64,000 nucleotides of DNA from Pontederia crassipes. Its lineage: Eukaryota; Streptophyta; Magnoliopsida; Commelinales; Pontederiaceae. The notes beneath the pieces were generated by a model. It searched no databases. It worked only from the letters and a program-made list of their open reading frames with translations, and was not told the origin of the DNA. Each line of letters opens with the position of its first letter. The stretch's first letter is position 1. Positions 1 to 11,423 of this stretch are shown here, piece after piece. The stretch is taken from assembly GCA_030549335.1 (NCBI GenBank), contig CM060186.1, positions 22,745,189-22,809,188 on the forward strand, in the 5' to 3' direction. A program made the translations under genes and the position numbers.

Positions 1-577
1 AGAAAATTTTCCACATATTTCTTCTTGAAAAATAGTCATTATTGTTCATGTCAGCCATGGATTGGTCGACCGGTCTATATGACCATTGTGCTTATTTTCT
101 CCCTGACCTAGAGCTGGTCGGTCGACCGGACTGTCGGTCGATCAATCGATTGATATAGTCTTAATATTTTGATTTACGTCCATTGAGTTGATCGGTCGGC
201 CAATGCATCGACTGTTGAGTCTCATCATGAATTCAAGCAGCTCATGCATTGACCGGTCGATCGGTATCTCTGATCGGTCGACCGATGTTCATTGTGTCGA
301 CCACAGGTTGACGGACCTGCACTATTTTGAGCATAATTTTTTTTACAGTCATTCAAATTAGATAATATTGAATTCTATTGATAGCTAAGTGGATTCTCTA
401 CAATTTGATATTCATCATTCATCCAGAATATGATAAGACCATAGTCAATTATTTAATAAAATTTAGTGCATAAAGTTATCCCTTTTTCTTTAAACTTTTT
501 CAGCATTTAACTTTAATCTTTCAAAGTTTATATCATCAAAATATAATTTTATATGACATTAAAATTTTACTCCAACA
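1..577 (-). mobile_element. Sirevirus-type Ty1/copia LTR, left part outside window
   Basis: Reading the minus strand, the sequence begins TGTTGGAGTAAAATTTTAAT at 577 and continues with the same U3 sequence as the LTRs at 14589, 17537 and 30199. Copies of the CGGTCGACCG palindrome family lie at about 65-290. The other end of the LTR is beyond the window, so it cannot be told whether this is a solo LTR or the end of a longer element. Confidence 0.8.
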
Positions 578-944
578 CTCAACACATCACGTCAATCTGC
601 GTGCACCAATTGTTAATCGATGTGACCCTACACTAAGACATCGCAGTGGTACAGGTAAGTGGCATCCAATCTTTCTTCTATAAATACTCACCTTGACATC
701 TTGCCATACAAGTCAAAACAAAAGTTATCCCGCCCGCTGCCAATCTTCCTACTTTGCACCACTACTGATCATCAAAGCTGAGAGTGCATTAACATCCACG
801 CACAGATCATCAAGCCATGTGAAGATCTCATACTTTGCACCTTTCTCTCACCAAGCTCTTCACCGAAATTTGTTACTGTCAAGCTGCCACCTTTGGGACC
901 GTCGTACTGCAAGCCACCGCCTCTCTCCTTTGGTGTTTATCATC
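578..944. other. No gene recognised
   Basis: An open frame on the plus strand runs from 693 past 944, but it shows no recognisable domain and its downstream half is a repeat shared with 5124-5488. It may be leader or gag-side sequence of the Athila-like element to the right. I see no host gene here. Confidence 0.4.
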
Positions 945-1294
945 AACAGCCCTCGGCACCGCCCAATTTGGTGCTTGAAGCTCTTCTTCGACTCCATTGT
1001 GCCAGCCGAGAGCTACCTCTCTCTCACCAACAGGGCTGTCCTCCTACGGATGAGCCTCTTCGCCGCATTGAGCTGCCATATTTCTTCCTCTTTCTACACG
1101 GCGACAGTTTCACTTTTAAATCCATATGAGGCGATTTGCTAACATTTGGAGGGGGTGTCGAAAATGATGACATTCTGATGATCAACCTGCACCATAATCC
1201 TCACAGTTAGTTTCATACCCAAGAGATTATTACTAGACAAAGCCCACTTATCAGGCCTGTTTTGATCGAATATCGACTATTCGAGTGCATAACA
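945..1294 (+). repeat. Direct repeat copy 1 (partner at 5124-5488)
   Basis: About 345 bases, from CACCGCCCAATTTGG to GAGTGCATAAC, recur with scattered differences at 5124-5488. The two copies flank the pair of Athila-type LTRs. The second copy lies directly after an LTR end and carries TTTGGCGCC, a primer-site-like motif known from Athila/Tat elements, so the repeat is probably retrotransposon leader. Confidence 0.7.
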
Positions 1295-2997
1295 CTGATG
1301 CATGCATTTTATAACATTTAATTTAAGTCGCATTTAGGTTTATTATGCATGCAAAATATAACATATAATTAGCCACGCATTTAATCACATTTCGATTCAT
1401 TTTCATATAGCATGCATCATTTTTTGTCCTTATTTTCTTTAATTTTATAAAAATGGATATCTACTCAAATTATATATTTTATTATAGAAAAAGTAAGAGA
1501 ATTGAGTCAGGAATCCACATAAACAAATAAAACTCAAATCGGAGTTAAAATAGAGCCATAAAGTGTAAATTAGTGAAGGTTGCCAAGGCTGAATTAAATA
1601 TAATGGATCGTTATATGACCTTAACAGTAGTAACAGTAGGGACGTGAACAGCCTGTTATGGCCTGTTAAAATGCTCAGTTGTAATCCTGCTATGATTTGG
1701 ACACTGTGAGGTCATTAAATCTATATTATGGGCCGTTACGAAGGCTATTTTCGAGATTTTTTTGACTTTTATTGGGAATTTCAAGTCCAAATCGAACCCA
1801 ACCTTTATTCTAAACCTTAGGAATGATTAAGAAATTTATTTACGCATATTTGAAGGAGTTTTGGATGATTTTAAAGACTTATCAAATTCTATTCCAAATT
1901 TAATTATTTTAATATGAAAAGACGTCGAATTAAATCAAAACTCTACTAGAACTCTTTGGACCTCTGGAGGCTATAAATAAAGGTCCTAGGAGATAAAAAA
2001 AATGTGTGCTTGTGGTGCTTGGTGGTGTTTGAGTATGCTTGAGACCTGGGAGCCGTGCCATATTGCAGAGGACGAATTTCAAGGCTTGAAGATCGACCGA
2101 AGGAGAAGATTGCACAACAACTTGTCGTTTGTCTTGTGTAACAGTCTAGAGGTCCCGAAGGCTGAGAATTCTTCTTCTGTCTTTTATTTGGATGTTCTTT
2201 TACATAATTATTATACTTTACTATTTTTGTAATAAATATTTTATATTCTTTGTAAGAAGGAAAACTGTTTGAACCTTGTTATTAGTTGAGTTAATTAAAA
2301 TTTTCGATTTCTTTTGATTATGCATGCTGAGTTCATTGCCTTTTGATAATTAATTTTATTTCTGAGATTATATTACAAACCTGTACGAGGAGTGACTAGT
2401 TTTAGAAATTATTATTACTTTGATAATTGATTTTTTACTTCTAAGTCGAAGCATACATAACATGTGTTCGGTGACTCGACGCTTGTGCCGAATTTTGTGT
2501 GGTCTATTATTCTGTCCAGATTTAGGGGTGAATAATAGTGTATGAGATACATACTCATACATCTTAATTCTCTGTAAAATTAATAATTAACTTATCATTT
2601 GTAGTTATTAGTTTTATTAGAAATTAAGATAGTTTGGTTTACTCATCTTGAGGGGTCAATAGTTTAGGTACTCATAATCAGTCATAAGAATCAGAGTTAT
2701 TATTTATTATTATAACTCAACTATAATAGAGGATCATGCATGCTTATCTTTACATTAATCATCCATAATTCTCAAGGGTCAACACTTGTTTATTTTATTT
2801 TGTGTCATTTAATTTTTTGCACATTTATTTTCTGCTTTTATATCACAATAATATTTTCTTCTCTTAGTAGATTATTTAGATAGATTAGATTTAATTAGTT
2901 ACTTGTGGCTTCGACATTCTACTATCTACTTTATTACTTTATACGACTAATGCACTTGCTAGTAAATTTATTTGTTACAAATTCAACACATCAGTTT
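1295..2997 (+). mobile_element. Athila-like Ty3/gypsy LTR, copy 1
   Basis: It begins TGATGCATGC and ends in ACACATCA. The last 140 bases (a GGCTTCGACATTC-like block, then ACTAATGCACTTGCTAG) match the ends of the LTRs at 5122, 7553 and 11423. A TATA box lies at 1972-1980. The TTACGGGCCGTAA-type palindrome appears near 1654-1668 and 1724-1739. It is an old fossil, well diverged from copy 2. Confidence 0.65.
1972..1980 (+). promoter_or_regulatory. TATA box of LTR copy 1
   Basis: TATAAATAA lies at the position where the neighbouring LTRs also carry a TATA box (4139, 6682), upstream of a shared CTTGAGACCTGGGAGCCGTG block. The assignment rests on comparison between the LTRs. Confidence 0.5.
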
Positions 2998-5122
2998 ATT
3001 TTTATATTTTCTCATGGCATGCATCCATTTTGTTTTATTTATTACAATTATTTTCTTGAACTCTCCAACTACCTAAGTGTGCGTTATTTTGTAGGAAAAT
3101 ATCTTACTTTGGTAGAAAATTAACAAAGAAAAGTATCTGAGCGAAAAAGAAGGAAGAAATTAACCTTAGAAGCAGAAAACAACACTTCTCACGGGCTATA
3201 ATGGATATAAAATGTCCATTTAGCTATTCATTATGCCCCGCAAGATGCATCTCACGACCCTCACAGCCTTTGATTCATCATCGGCCGTAGAGCTTTCTAA
3301 CGCCCCTAAATATTGAAGACACGGATAATGAGTAAGAGCTCACAGATCTCACAGTGAGATATTCACACCTCAGAAGCGAGTTTATGGGCCATCATGAAGT
3401 CTTCACGGCACTCACAGAACCATCGCGAAATGAAGTCAGAAGTTATGACGGGCCGTAATACATCTTTAACGGGTCAAAGAATGAAGAGTTTAGCCGAAGG
3501 AGTTAACAGGTCATCATCCGGAATTACGATACGCGTCATAGCTCGATTTATTTCTTTACCAGCAGTAACATTTGTTTAACGGCAAAATTGGATGAAACTT
3601 GAGCATATTTATATTACGAGGCATAAAGGAGCCGTCAGGAGGCATATAGAAGGGTCGTAAGATCTTGACAGGAACTTTATGGGTCGTAATAAGCATCTAA
3701 TGACCCGTTACATCAGAAGGTATATCAACCTTCGTGAATCACGCTCACAAAAGAGTAGGTCAAGCACATTATGGGCCGTAAGACGACTATAATGACCCTA
3801 ACTTACGCACCGTAAGGAGATGCTCACTAACAACACAGAAGCTAAATGCTGAATCTGGCCGAGTTACGGGTCGTAACATTTATATGAATATTTCAGATCA
3901 AAGTTGAAATCGGCCGTGGACACCTTGTTACGGGCCGTTAAATATGCTGATTTTTGTTAATCATTGATTTATCAAAAAAATTTGGATTGAATTAAGATGC
4001 TAGGACGGTGCTTATGATAAGAGCTCGGACTTCAAGACAAATTCTCAGATTTTCAAGTGAAGGAGTTTAAATAAGATATTATTATTTGATAACTCTTGGA
4101 CTCCCAGCTTATCAAAACATATCGGGAACTTGTAAAGTTATAAAAGGAAGACATCTAAGACATGGAAATTCATGCTTGAGACCTTGGGAACCGTGCCTAT
4201 TGTAGAATAAATTAATTCAAGTTAAGGAAGATTACTAGAGAAGAAGGAGGAGCAACTCAGCGTCAGGGCTCCAAGATCATCCCAAAAATAATCTAAAGCA
4301 AGAACCTCTGATCTCTTACTATTGTGGATGCTCTATTACTTTGTTATTTTCATTCTTAATTGTCTAGTTTGTGAAAGAGATTTATATTTTTCTTTGGAAA
4401 ACTGCATGAACCAGTTTAGCATTGAATTAAAATAATTGCTACTTCTTTTATATTATGATTGTGGCATGCTTAATCTTGTTTTGTGAAAGCATCTTGCTAT
4501 GGATTTAGATTACAAACCAGTTTGGAATGATTAAGTTCACAGAATCATACTTTTTGTGAAATAAAATCTTTACTTGTAGGTTAACCTAATCATAATAGAG
4601 ATCTTATAATTCAGTGCAATACTTAATTGTTTGCGGTCTAATAAATTATATCCAACGAGAATAATTATTAGCCTAGGATTTACAATTTCATACATCTTAG
4701 TTCTCTATTGGTCAAGGGGTTTACTCATCGTTAGAGATCTCTGAAGTTTCAAGAACTAAAATAGTTCAATTTAATCAGCGCATAAATCGTTACCTTGTGT
4801 TATCCTAATTCATCTTGAGAATTAACTCTGAATCTTCTTGTTAAAAAAAGTTTAATCTTTTCTATTTCATGTGAGTTGACTTTACTTTTAATCATCCAGA
4901 ATCCTTAGGGGTCTTCACCATTTTAATTTGTCAATTCATTAATCTTATGCAATTTTTATATTTCTATTTTAAATTCAAAACCTTTTTTTTCTCCTAGTAG
5001 ATTTTTAGGATAGAATTGATTTAGATAGTTTCCTCATGGGTTCGACACTCCTTACTCTTTTCACTATATTTCTTGATATGACTAGCGCACTTGCTAGCAA
5101 ATTTATTGTCAACTTTTTACAC
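2998..5122 (+). mobile_element. Athila-like Ty3/gypsy LTR, copy 2 (diverged subfamily)
   Basis: It follows copy 1 directly, with no recognisable internal region between them. It shares with copy 1 the CTTGAGACC..GGGA.CCGTGCC block downstream of the TATA box (4139-4147), the GGAAAACTG.(A)TGAACC block and the last 135 bases ending TTACACATCA. The U3 part is different and rich in TTACGGGCCGTAA-type palindromes between 3440 and 3942. Its left end is not clear. It reads as an old fossil of a sister subfamily. Confidence 0.6.
3440..3942 (+). repeat. Cluster of TTACGG(G/T)CCGTAA palindromes
   Basis: Near-palindromic 13-15 base units with an (A/G)TTA(T/C)GGG(C/T)CGT(T)A core occur at about 3443-3459, 3677-3691, 3700-3712 (complementary form), 3769-3782, 3863-3878 and 3927-3942. 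Single copies lie in LTR copy 1 at 1654 and 1724. Spacing is irregular, so this is not a simple tandem repeat. Confidence 0.7.
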
Positions 5123-5488
5123 ATCAGCACCACCCAATTTGGCGCCTCGACAATACTCTGACCACAAAGCTCTTCTTTGACTCCATTGCGCCAGCCGAGA
5201 GCTACTTCTCTCTCACCATGAGAGTTGTCCTCCTACGGACAAGACTCTTCATCGCACCGAGCTGCCACTTTTCTTCCTCTTTCTACATGGCAATAGTTTC
5301 ATTTTTTAATCCATATGAGGCGATTTGCCAACATTTGGAGGGGCGTCAAAAATGACAACATTCGGACGCTCAACCCGCACCATAATTCTCAAAGTTAATT
5401 TCATACCCAGGAGATTATTACTAAACAAAGCCCACTTATCAGGCCTGTTTTGATCGACTGTCGGCTATTTGAGTGCATAACACCATAT
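5123..5488 (+). mobile_element. Athila-like leader with primer-site-like motif; direct repeat copy 2
   Basis: It starts immediately after the LTR end ACACATCA at 5122. Within the first dozen bases comes AATTTGGCGCC, resembling the TTTGGCGCC primer-binding region that follows Athila/Tat LTRs. The rest is the second copy of the repeat at 945-1294. I see no gag or pol domain between this leader and the env-like region that begins before 5611. Confidence 0.5.
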
Positions 5489-6286
5489 TTCTAGGCGTCA
5501 AGATACGCAGGGAGTACAATTTACTTGCTGACATAGATTTATTATTCTCCCAGATCGGCCTCTTTGATTTGTTCATTAGTGGTGGCCAACTTATAAAGTA
5601 CTAAACATGGAATTCTTATCATCATTAGAGGTTTTCAATTTAGATGCCAGACAATATGATCTCCCCCACATTTCTTTTCAACTTTATGGCACGACCCTTC
5701 ACAATGACTTCGGAGGAATTTAGTAATATTTCTAGATTTTCCAATCATGGGGATCATTCTGTGCCTATTGACTTTCATGTTGAAGCATTTTAGAAACAGA
5801 TAACTGAAGAAAACCAATTGATGTGGAGCACAACTAAGGAAAACACAATTCAGAATCTTGTCCTACGCTTCGTCCACCGTATGCTCAGCAACACCCTTAG
5901 TGGACGAAGTGACAGTGATGATGCCATCTCAGAGGGAGATCTATACCTGATCCACAGCATGCACCGCAAAACTCCGATTAATGTGGGTGCCTTCCTCATT
6001 CGTGGCCTCTAGCGCCGCACTACTCATCATGGCAGCAACATCAATATAGGCACCCTTATGACGCCCATCTCTAATCACTTACAACTTGACCTGGATGATC
6101 TCGAAACTGTCTTGGGGAGCATCCACCTCACTCGAAGGATCATTCATGCTATGGGTCTTGCAAAGATTAACAACTATGGTGTTAAAGTTTTTATTTTTAA
6201 ATGCCACACCTGTGAGGTGCCATGTGCAGAAAGAAATGCTTTCACACCACTTAATCTAGACAACTGCTTCTTTTCAGGCAGGTCAC
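5489..6286 (+). mobile_element. Env-like 3' ORF fossil of an Athila-like element
   Basis: Broken coding sequence of the plant-specific domain often labelled 'putative plant transposon protein', which sits downstream of pol in Athila/Tat elements. The pieces are an LLADIDLLFSQIGL-like segment, a MEFLSSLEVF-like segment, then ISEGDLYLIHSMHRKTPINV and an HLTRRIIHAMGL segment. The same domain in the same order is seen in the Sirevirus 3' ORF at about 38870-39720. The copy is a fossil with several breaks. The segment after about 6040 is repeated after the inserted LTR. Confidence 0.55.
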
Positions 6287-7553
6287 TGATGCACGAAAAT
6301 TTATGCATTAATTTAGTTTATTTAATTTATATTTTTGTAGTATTTGGTGGTTAAGAAAGGAAAGAATTGATCTAGTTTTATAAAATTTCTTTGAGATTTG
6401 ATTTCTACTTAAGTTTGAATAATTTCATTGTAGGAAATCGAAATGACTAAGAAAATGGTCGAAAACATGGAAATGCAGAAAAATACACTATCATGACAGT
6501 GCCACATTTTGTCACAACCATGCTGGAATTCTTAACGGCCTTGAGCGCATCACCAGAGGACATCAACTCTATCACGGTCGTGACGACTAATGGCACGGCC
6601 ATGTGTTGGGCGATTTGGAGTCAAATTTTATCCACTTTTCAGATATATTTTTTGTTTTTTTCTTTGGGGGACGAGAAAACCTATAAAAGGAGGCAAAAGA
6701 GGACCTGGAAAAGCATCCCTGGAGCATAGATTTAAAGCCTACAAAGAGAAGAAGAGCGAGAATAATAGCGAAGCTCTGTCGAAAACTCGTGAGAGCGCGT
6801 GCACAATAGCTGCCAGAGTTCTTTGTTTTCTTTTCTCAATCTTTTATATTAGATTTGATGTTATTATTCTTAGATTTATTCCTTTATCGGGGTCATTCTA
6901 GTTGAACCCTATTTATGTTTTGAAGTCTTTCTTAATATTAGTTTAATTTGAATCTTTAATAGCATTGCAATTTCATATTTAATGCTTTTCTTTGATTCCA
7001 TGATTTATGATTTGATTGCTATCTGAGAAAAAGTGATTATTTTCATAATAGTTTTTAGGATTGATCTTATTTAGAAAAATCGAAAGAGACTTAATTTGTG
7101 TGATTATTAAGGTGACTTGAGAAAGCCCTTAATATTAATTCTGATTTAATGCATCTTATGATTAATTAGATAAGTTAAAAACTAAAAGGATTAATTTATT
7201 CTAATTATTTTTAAGATAGCCTTTAAAGCTTGAAACATTGGTTAACTAATTCTGGGAATTCTCTTTATTATTGATTCAATTAATTCTAAATTGAGAAAAT
7301 TCATTATATTTAGTGGTGATAATTAGATGCCTTAATCATCAAATCATTATTTATCCAGGTAATCATTTCCTTTATTTTTATTATTTTCTTTTTATTCACA
7401 TCTAAAATCATATATTTTCTTAATTTCTCAATTAACAAGGTTAAAATAACATCTAAATATTAATCGTCCTCGTGGAAACGATAACTCTACTCATTCACTT
7501 TATTACTTGAGCGACTAGTGCAGTAGTGTTTACTATCAATTTTACACGCATCA
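6287..7553 (+). mobile_element. Solo Athila-type LTR with target duplication
   Basis: It begins TGATGCACG and ends ACACGCATCA. It is flanked by GTCAC (6282-6286) and GTCGC (7554-7558), a five-base duplication matching at four of five positions. A TATA box lies at 6682-6690, and the 3' end shows the family block GAGCGACTAGTGCAGTAG. The element interrupts the env-like fossil, so it is younger than that fossil. No internal region is present, consistent with LTR-LTR recombination. Confidence 0.75.
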
Positions 7554-7558
7554 GTCGC

Positions 7559-8525
7559 TCCATCTGTCCATCAATATGGGTGCACTTATCACGCCCATCT
7601 CTAAACACTTACGACTTGACATGGATGATCTTGAAGCTATCTCGGGGAGCACCCACCTCACTCAAAGGATCATTCATGCTATGGGTCTCGTAAAGACTAA
7701 CGACTCTAGTGTTAAAGTTTTTGTTTTTAAAAGCCACACCCGAGAGGTGTCGTGTGCATATAGAAATGCTTTCACGCCACTGAATCTAGACAACTGCCTT
7801 CTTTTCAGGCAAGTCGCTCTCCTCCACCGGCGAGACCATCTGTCCATCAACCACACCAAGATGAGGTGTGATCCTAGTTCTAGTCTACAAACTATGCGGC
7901 AACCCAACAACAAATGCAGCAGTCAGAGCTTCCCAACATGAGGCACCTACACCTCCATCATATGTGTCGATGTCGTCTCTTATTTGTAGCACATGAGAGC
8001 TCTTCTTTAGTCCCAACATCTTCATTTCAGACTCAAGATCCAATGGAGGAGTCTACCCCTCTATAGAACCTGAACCCACTCATCTTCCACCACCCGAGCA
8101 GACATATTATCCACCTCCTTAGCGGCCTCAACCACCTCAGCCTACTACGCATCCATGCAGAGCCTCTGGGAATTCATGTATGATGAGCAGCTTTGCCAGA
8201 TAGGAGAGTTGCATGCTATCCAAGAGGAGAAAAGTCGATAGGCGACAAAGCAACACCTACAGTCCGAGGAGTTGACCACTATTCGAGCCGACTTTCGAGA
8301 TATGCAAGATCATCAGAGCCGCTACGAGTCCCATTAGGATCAAGAGGTTCGCATGATGAGACACATCCATGACTACCATCTACGTCACACTTTGCCTATC
8401 ACCCACCTTCACCGCCATGCAGACCTTAGATCAAGTTGTGTTTTTTCCCTTTCTTTATTTTTTTTATTGAACCTGTATCACTTCCCTTTGTTGGGCTCAA
8501 AGCTAGGACATTGTTTGGTTCAAGC
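7559..8525 (+). mobile_element. Continuation of the Athila-like env-like region and 3' tail
   Basis: 7565-7806 is a second copy of the env-like segment found at 6040-6286 (ITPISKHLRLDMDD, HLTQRIIHAMGL, NAFTPLNLDNC), meaning the domain was tandemly duplicated before the solo LTR entered the junction. After it comes low-complexity Pro/Gln-rich and Glu/Gln-rich coding-like sequence (about 7900-8400), typical of the C-terminal half of these ORFs. It is broken in several places. Confidence 0.5.
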
Positions 8526-8537
8526 TTAGGGGAGTTT
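8526..8537 (+). other. Polypurine-tract-like site of the Athila-like element
   Basis: The sequence CAAGCTTAGGGGAGTTTGC resembles the CAAGCTTGGGGGAGG polypurine tract just inside the 3' LTR of Athila/Tat elements. The bases after it (8538-8753) would be the start of a 3' LTR, cut off by the Sirevirus LTR at 8754. I found no confirming LTR block there. Confidence 0.4.
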
Positions 8538-8753
8538 GCATTTCATGCATTGAATATTTGCTAGTGTCTTTTTTATTTATTTTTCCCATGTATGCATTTA
8601 TAACAAAAAATAAAAAAAGAAATTGAAAAAATTCCCCAAAATACCATTGCATGCATTTATTTTTTGCTATCATCTCATTAACTGTTATCTTACTGTGTTA
8701 GTTATCTTTAAGTAAAATTTAAAGACATATTGTTAACTAATGAAATTTGAATG

Positions 8754-9606
8754 TGCAGGATCCCAAAGGGCACGGGGAGGGGGGGGGGGGGGTGAATTGG
8801 TGTTAAATAAAAAATGTCGATTTTACAAAGATCATCGCAGAAGCACAAAACCGATTCTTTAAAACCTTTTAAAATAAAGCAATTGAGATCATAAGCATAA
8901 TATGAATGGGGAGAGAGAGAATATCAAACGCAAAGATACGGTGGCCACACCTTAGCCTACATCCCTGCTCCGACTTCTCGACCTCGAGATCATCGGAGAT
9001 TCTACTGATCCCTTCCTTTGTTCCAAATAGGGCAAGGAAGAAGGTCCTTTACATCAACCACCTTTACTCCGCTTCGAGAAGCAAGGCAACCTCTCCTCCT
9101 AGGAAGCTAATATTTTTCTCTCGCTCAAGAGATAAGATTGAGAGCCTCTTTTACACAGGAGCTCTCTCTATTGTTTTGAACAAAATGTTTCTCTCTTTTA
9201 CAAAGCTAAGCTCATAAAAGTGGAAGAGAGAAAGAAAGAAAACTCTAAATGATAACTTTAAGAGAAATGATATTCTTTTAATTTCTTGAAGTTTTGCTTC
9301 GATGCTTGGATGGATGTCTTTGCTTCTTGCTTTGGCACTTCTTTTATACACTTCAGCAAGTGAGAAAGTCGTCAAAAAATCATTAAATTTTGAAGGAAAA
9401 AATTGTGGAATGATTTTTTATTCCATGGAAAGCTAGCATAATTCTCTACAACTTTGATAACCGGATCATAGTTAATTATTTAATGAATGTGTAGTGCATA
9501 AAGTTATCCCTTTTTCTTTAAACTTTTTCAGTATTTTAATTTTAATCTTTCGAGGTTTGTATCATCAAAATATAATTTTATATGTCATTAAAATTTAGAT
9601 TCAACA
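8754..9606 (-). mobile_element. Sirevirus-type LTR (3' LTR of a minus-strand copy)
   Basis: On the minus strand it starts TGTTGAATCTAAATTTTAAT at 9606 and ends in GGATCCTGCA at 8754. A TATAAAAG box sits at about 9339-9347. A run of G at about 8778-8792 marks the C-rich stretch before the family's terminal block. It is followed at 9607 by the complement of a purine-rich tract, so this is the 3' LTR of an element lying to the right on the minus strand. Confidence 0.8.
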
Positions 9607-10075
9607 ACCTCCCCCTTTTTGATGAAGACTAATAGAGAAATATAAAAAATGTATAAGTTGCGAAAAAGTTATAAAATAAGTTGTAAAATCAATTTTACTC
9701 CCCCTAATACTTAACTTTTCCTACAATGATAGTATTCACATAAGTATAAATTGTAAGAAACTCTTCATATACAATGATATTCAGATCATATTTCTCTTAT
9801 ATTTCTCCCCCCTTTGTTTCATAAAAAAATAATTTATATATGAAGCATATAAGAAATCATATGTAACTCCCCCTTAATCAATTTTTCAAAAATTTTATTC
9901 TTCCCCTTTTTGTCATATGATAGATATGTAGAGTATTACAAAAATTTTGAAAGATAACTCTCCTTAAATTTATGGCTATTTTATAATGAAAACTAATTTA
10001 TGAAAGCCAAAATAATATATTAAGAATCAAAATATGACATAAAACTTTGATTCAATAGAATGCCTTTCTTTCCTA
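9607..10075 (-). mobile_element. Sirevirus internal 3' region
   Basis: On the minus strand the order is non-coding sequence, then CATCAAAAAGGGGGAGGT, then the LTR. The same stretch, with blocks such as TAAGTGTTAGGAGGAGTAAA, is at about 16980-17536 in the gag-only copy. No coding domain is retained. The border with the Athila-type remnant to the right lies near 10075 and is only approximate. Confidence 0.65.
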
Positions 10076-10440
10076 TCATTTACTATTTCAATATTGAACT
10101 TATGATCATGTGCCTATGCTAAATAGAATTATGAATGTATAGACTACAAGATCATGTTCATGCCTATGTATTTATATATTACTATTTAGTCTTGATAGTA
10201 GTAGTCTTTTTATTGACTATATTAAGTACTCTTTGAGCTTATACAAATAAAAAAAGGTTAGTTGAATCCAACATAAAAAAAGTGTTTGAATAAACTTGTG
10301 TAGGTACAAGAGTGTTATCCAGGATCAAGGTGTGTTTAGGTAATTAGATCCGTTGGGGTTCATGGAGACCTAAGGGCAATTGCTTTAGAATTCGTCGATT
10401 AAAAGCATGCTACAAGGACCATCTTGTGGAATATGAAGAA

Positions 10441-10728
10441 GCATTGGAGTACTGAAGTATGGCTGAGTTTGAAACCTTCATCCAGAACCTTTGTTGTTCG
10501 GGTAAGTAAATACGAGGGTTGCCTTATGACCCATTGCTCTAAAGCCATATGGTCCGGAATCATAAGTTGAAATACTATGAAGAAGCATTGGAGTACTAAA
10601 GCATGGCTAAGTGTGAAACTTTCAATCAGAACCTTGGTTGTTCAAGCAAGTAAACTCGAGGGCTGTCTTATCACCTGTTGCCCTAAATTCATATGGTATG
10701 GAATCATCAGTTGAAAGACTACTACATT
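10441..10728 (+). repeat. Two tandem units of 144 bp
   Basis: The unit beginning GCATTGGAGTACT at 10441 is repeated at 10585 with moderate divergence across its whole length (shared blocks include ATGGCT.AGT.TGAAAC and CCATATGGT). It lies in non-coding sequence left of an Athila-type LTR end, so it may be part of that LTR. I saw no third copy in the window. Confidence 0.75.
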
Positions 10729-10740
10729 GACTTCCTTGTG

Positions 10741-11423
10741 CAACACTGCTTGAAAATTAGAAATTTAAAGAACTGAAAACAAAAGTGAGAAAAAAAAATT
10801 GAGTAATTACTAGTGGACTATTTGATTTCAAATTTAATTAATTAAATTAAATGATTTATTGTGAAATTAAAATTTGACATAGGTCTTATAATTAGTTTAT
10901 GAAGAATTAGATCTGTATGGTATGTCAATTTGTACCAGTTTGTGGAGTGATTAATAGTTTAGGATTTTCATTTTAAGCGTCTTAATTTTAATCTTATCTT
11001 ATTGAATAGCAGTTTGTGGGCCTTCAGTGATTAAATTTAAGGTAATTTAATTTTTTGATTAAATAATAGATATATCAATTTGTGGAGTCTGCAATTTTAG
11101 TCTTGTCAAATTAATAATTTGAGAAAATTATACACCATCTTAAGAAATTTATTTTATCTTTTTTCGTTCACATATTTATCTTTAATTTGCTATCATCCTA
11201 AGACTTAATTTTAACACCCGTATCTTATTTTTAATCTTTATTATATAATGTCAAAATCTATTTTCAAAGCTATATATTTCCTCTTTTATTAATTTATAAG
11301 ATCATATATTTAATTAATAATATTACTCGTGGGTTCGACATTATTTATTTCTTTTTACTATTTTACTTGAGCGATTAATACACTTGTTAGCGTATTTATT
11401 TTGCTACATTATTTTACACATCA
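10741..11423 (+). mobile_element. Athila-type LTR fragment
   Basis: The last 105 bases (GTGGGTTCGACATTATTTA, then TTGAGCGATTAATACACTTG, ending TTTACACATCA) match the 3' ends of the LTRs at 2997, 5122 and 7553. The left border is not resolved; the LTR may extend left across the 144 bp repeat to about 10103, where a TGATCATG start is possible. It is an old fossil. Confidence 0.55.

Noticed and set aside
693-1142. 149-residue plus-strand open frame
   Set aside because: Its downstream half is a repeat shared with 5124-5488, where the frame is not kept, and no domain is visible; most likely retrotransposon leader.
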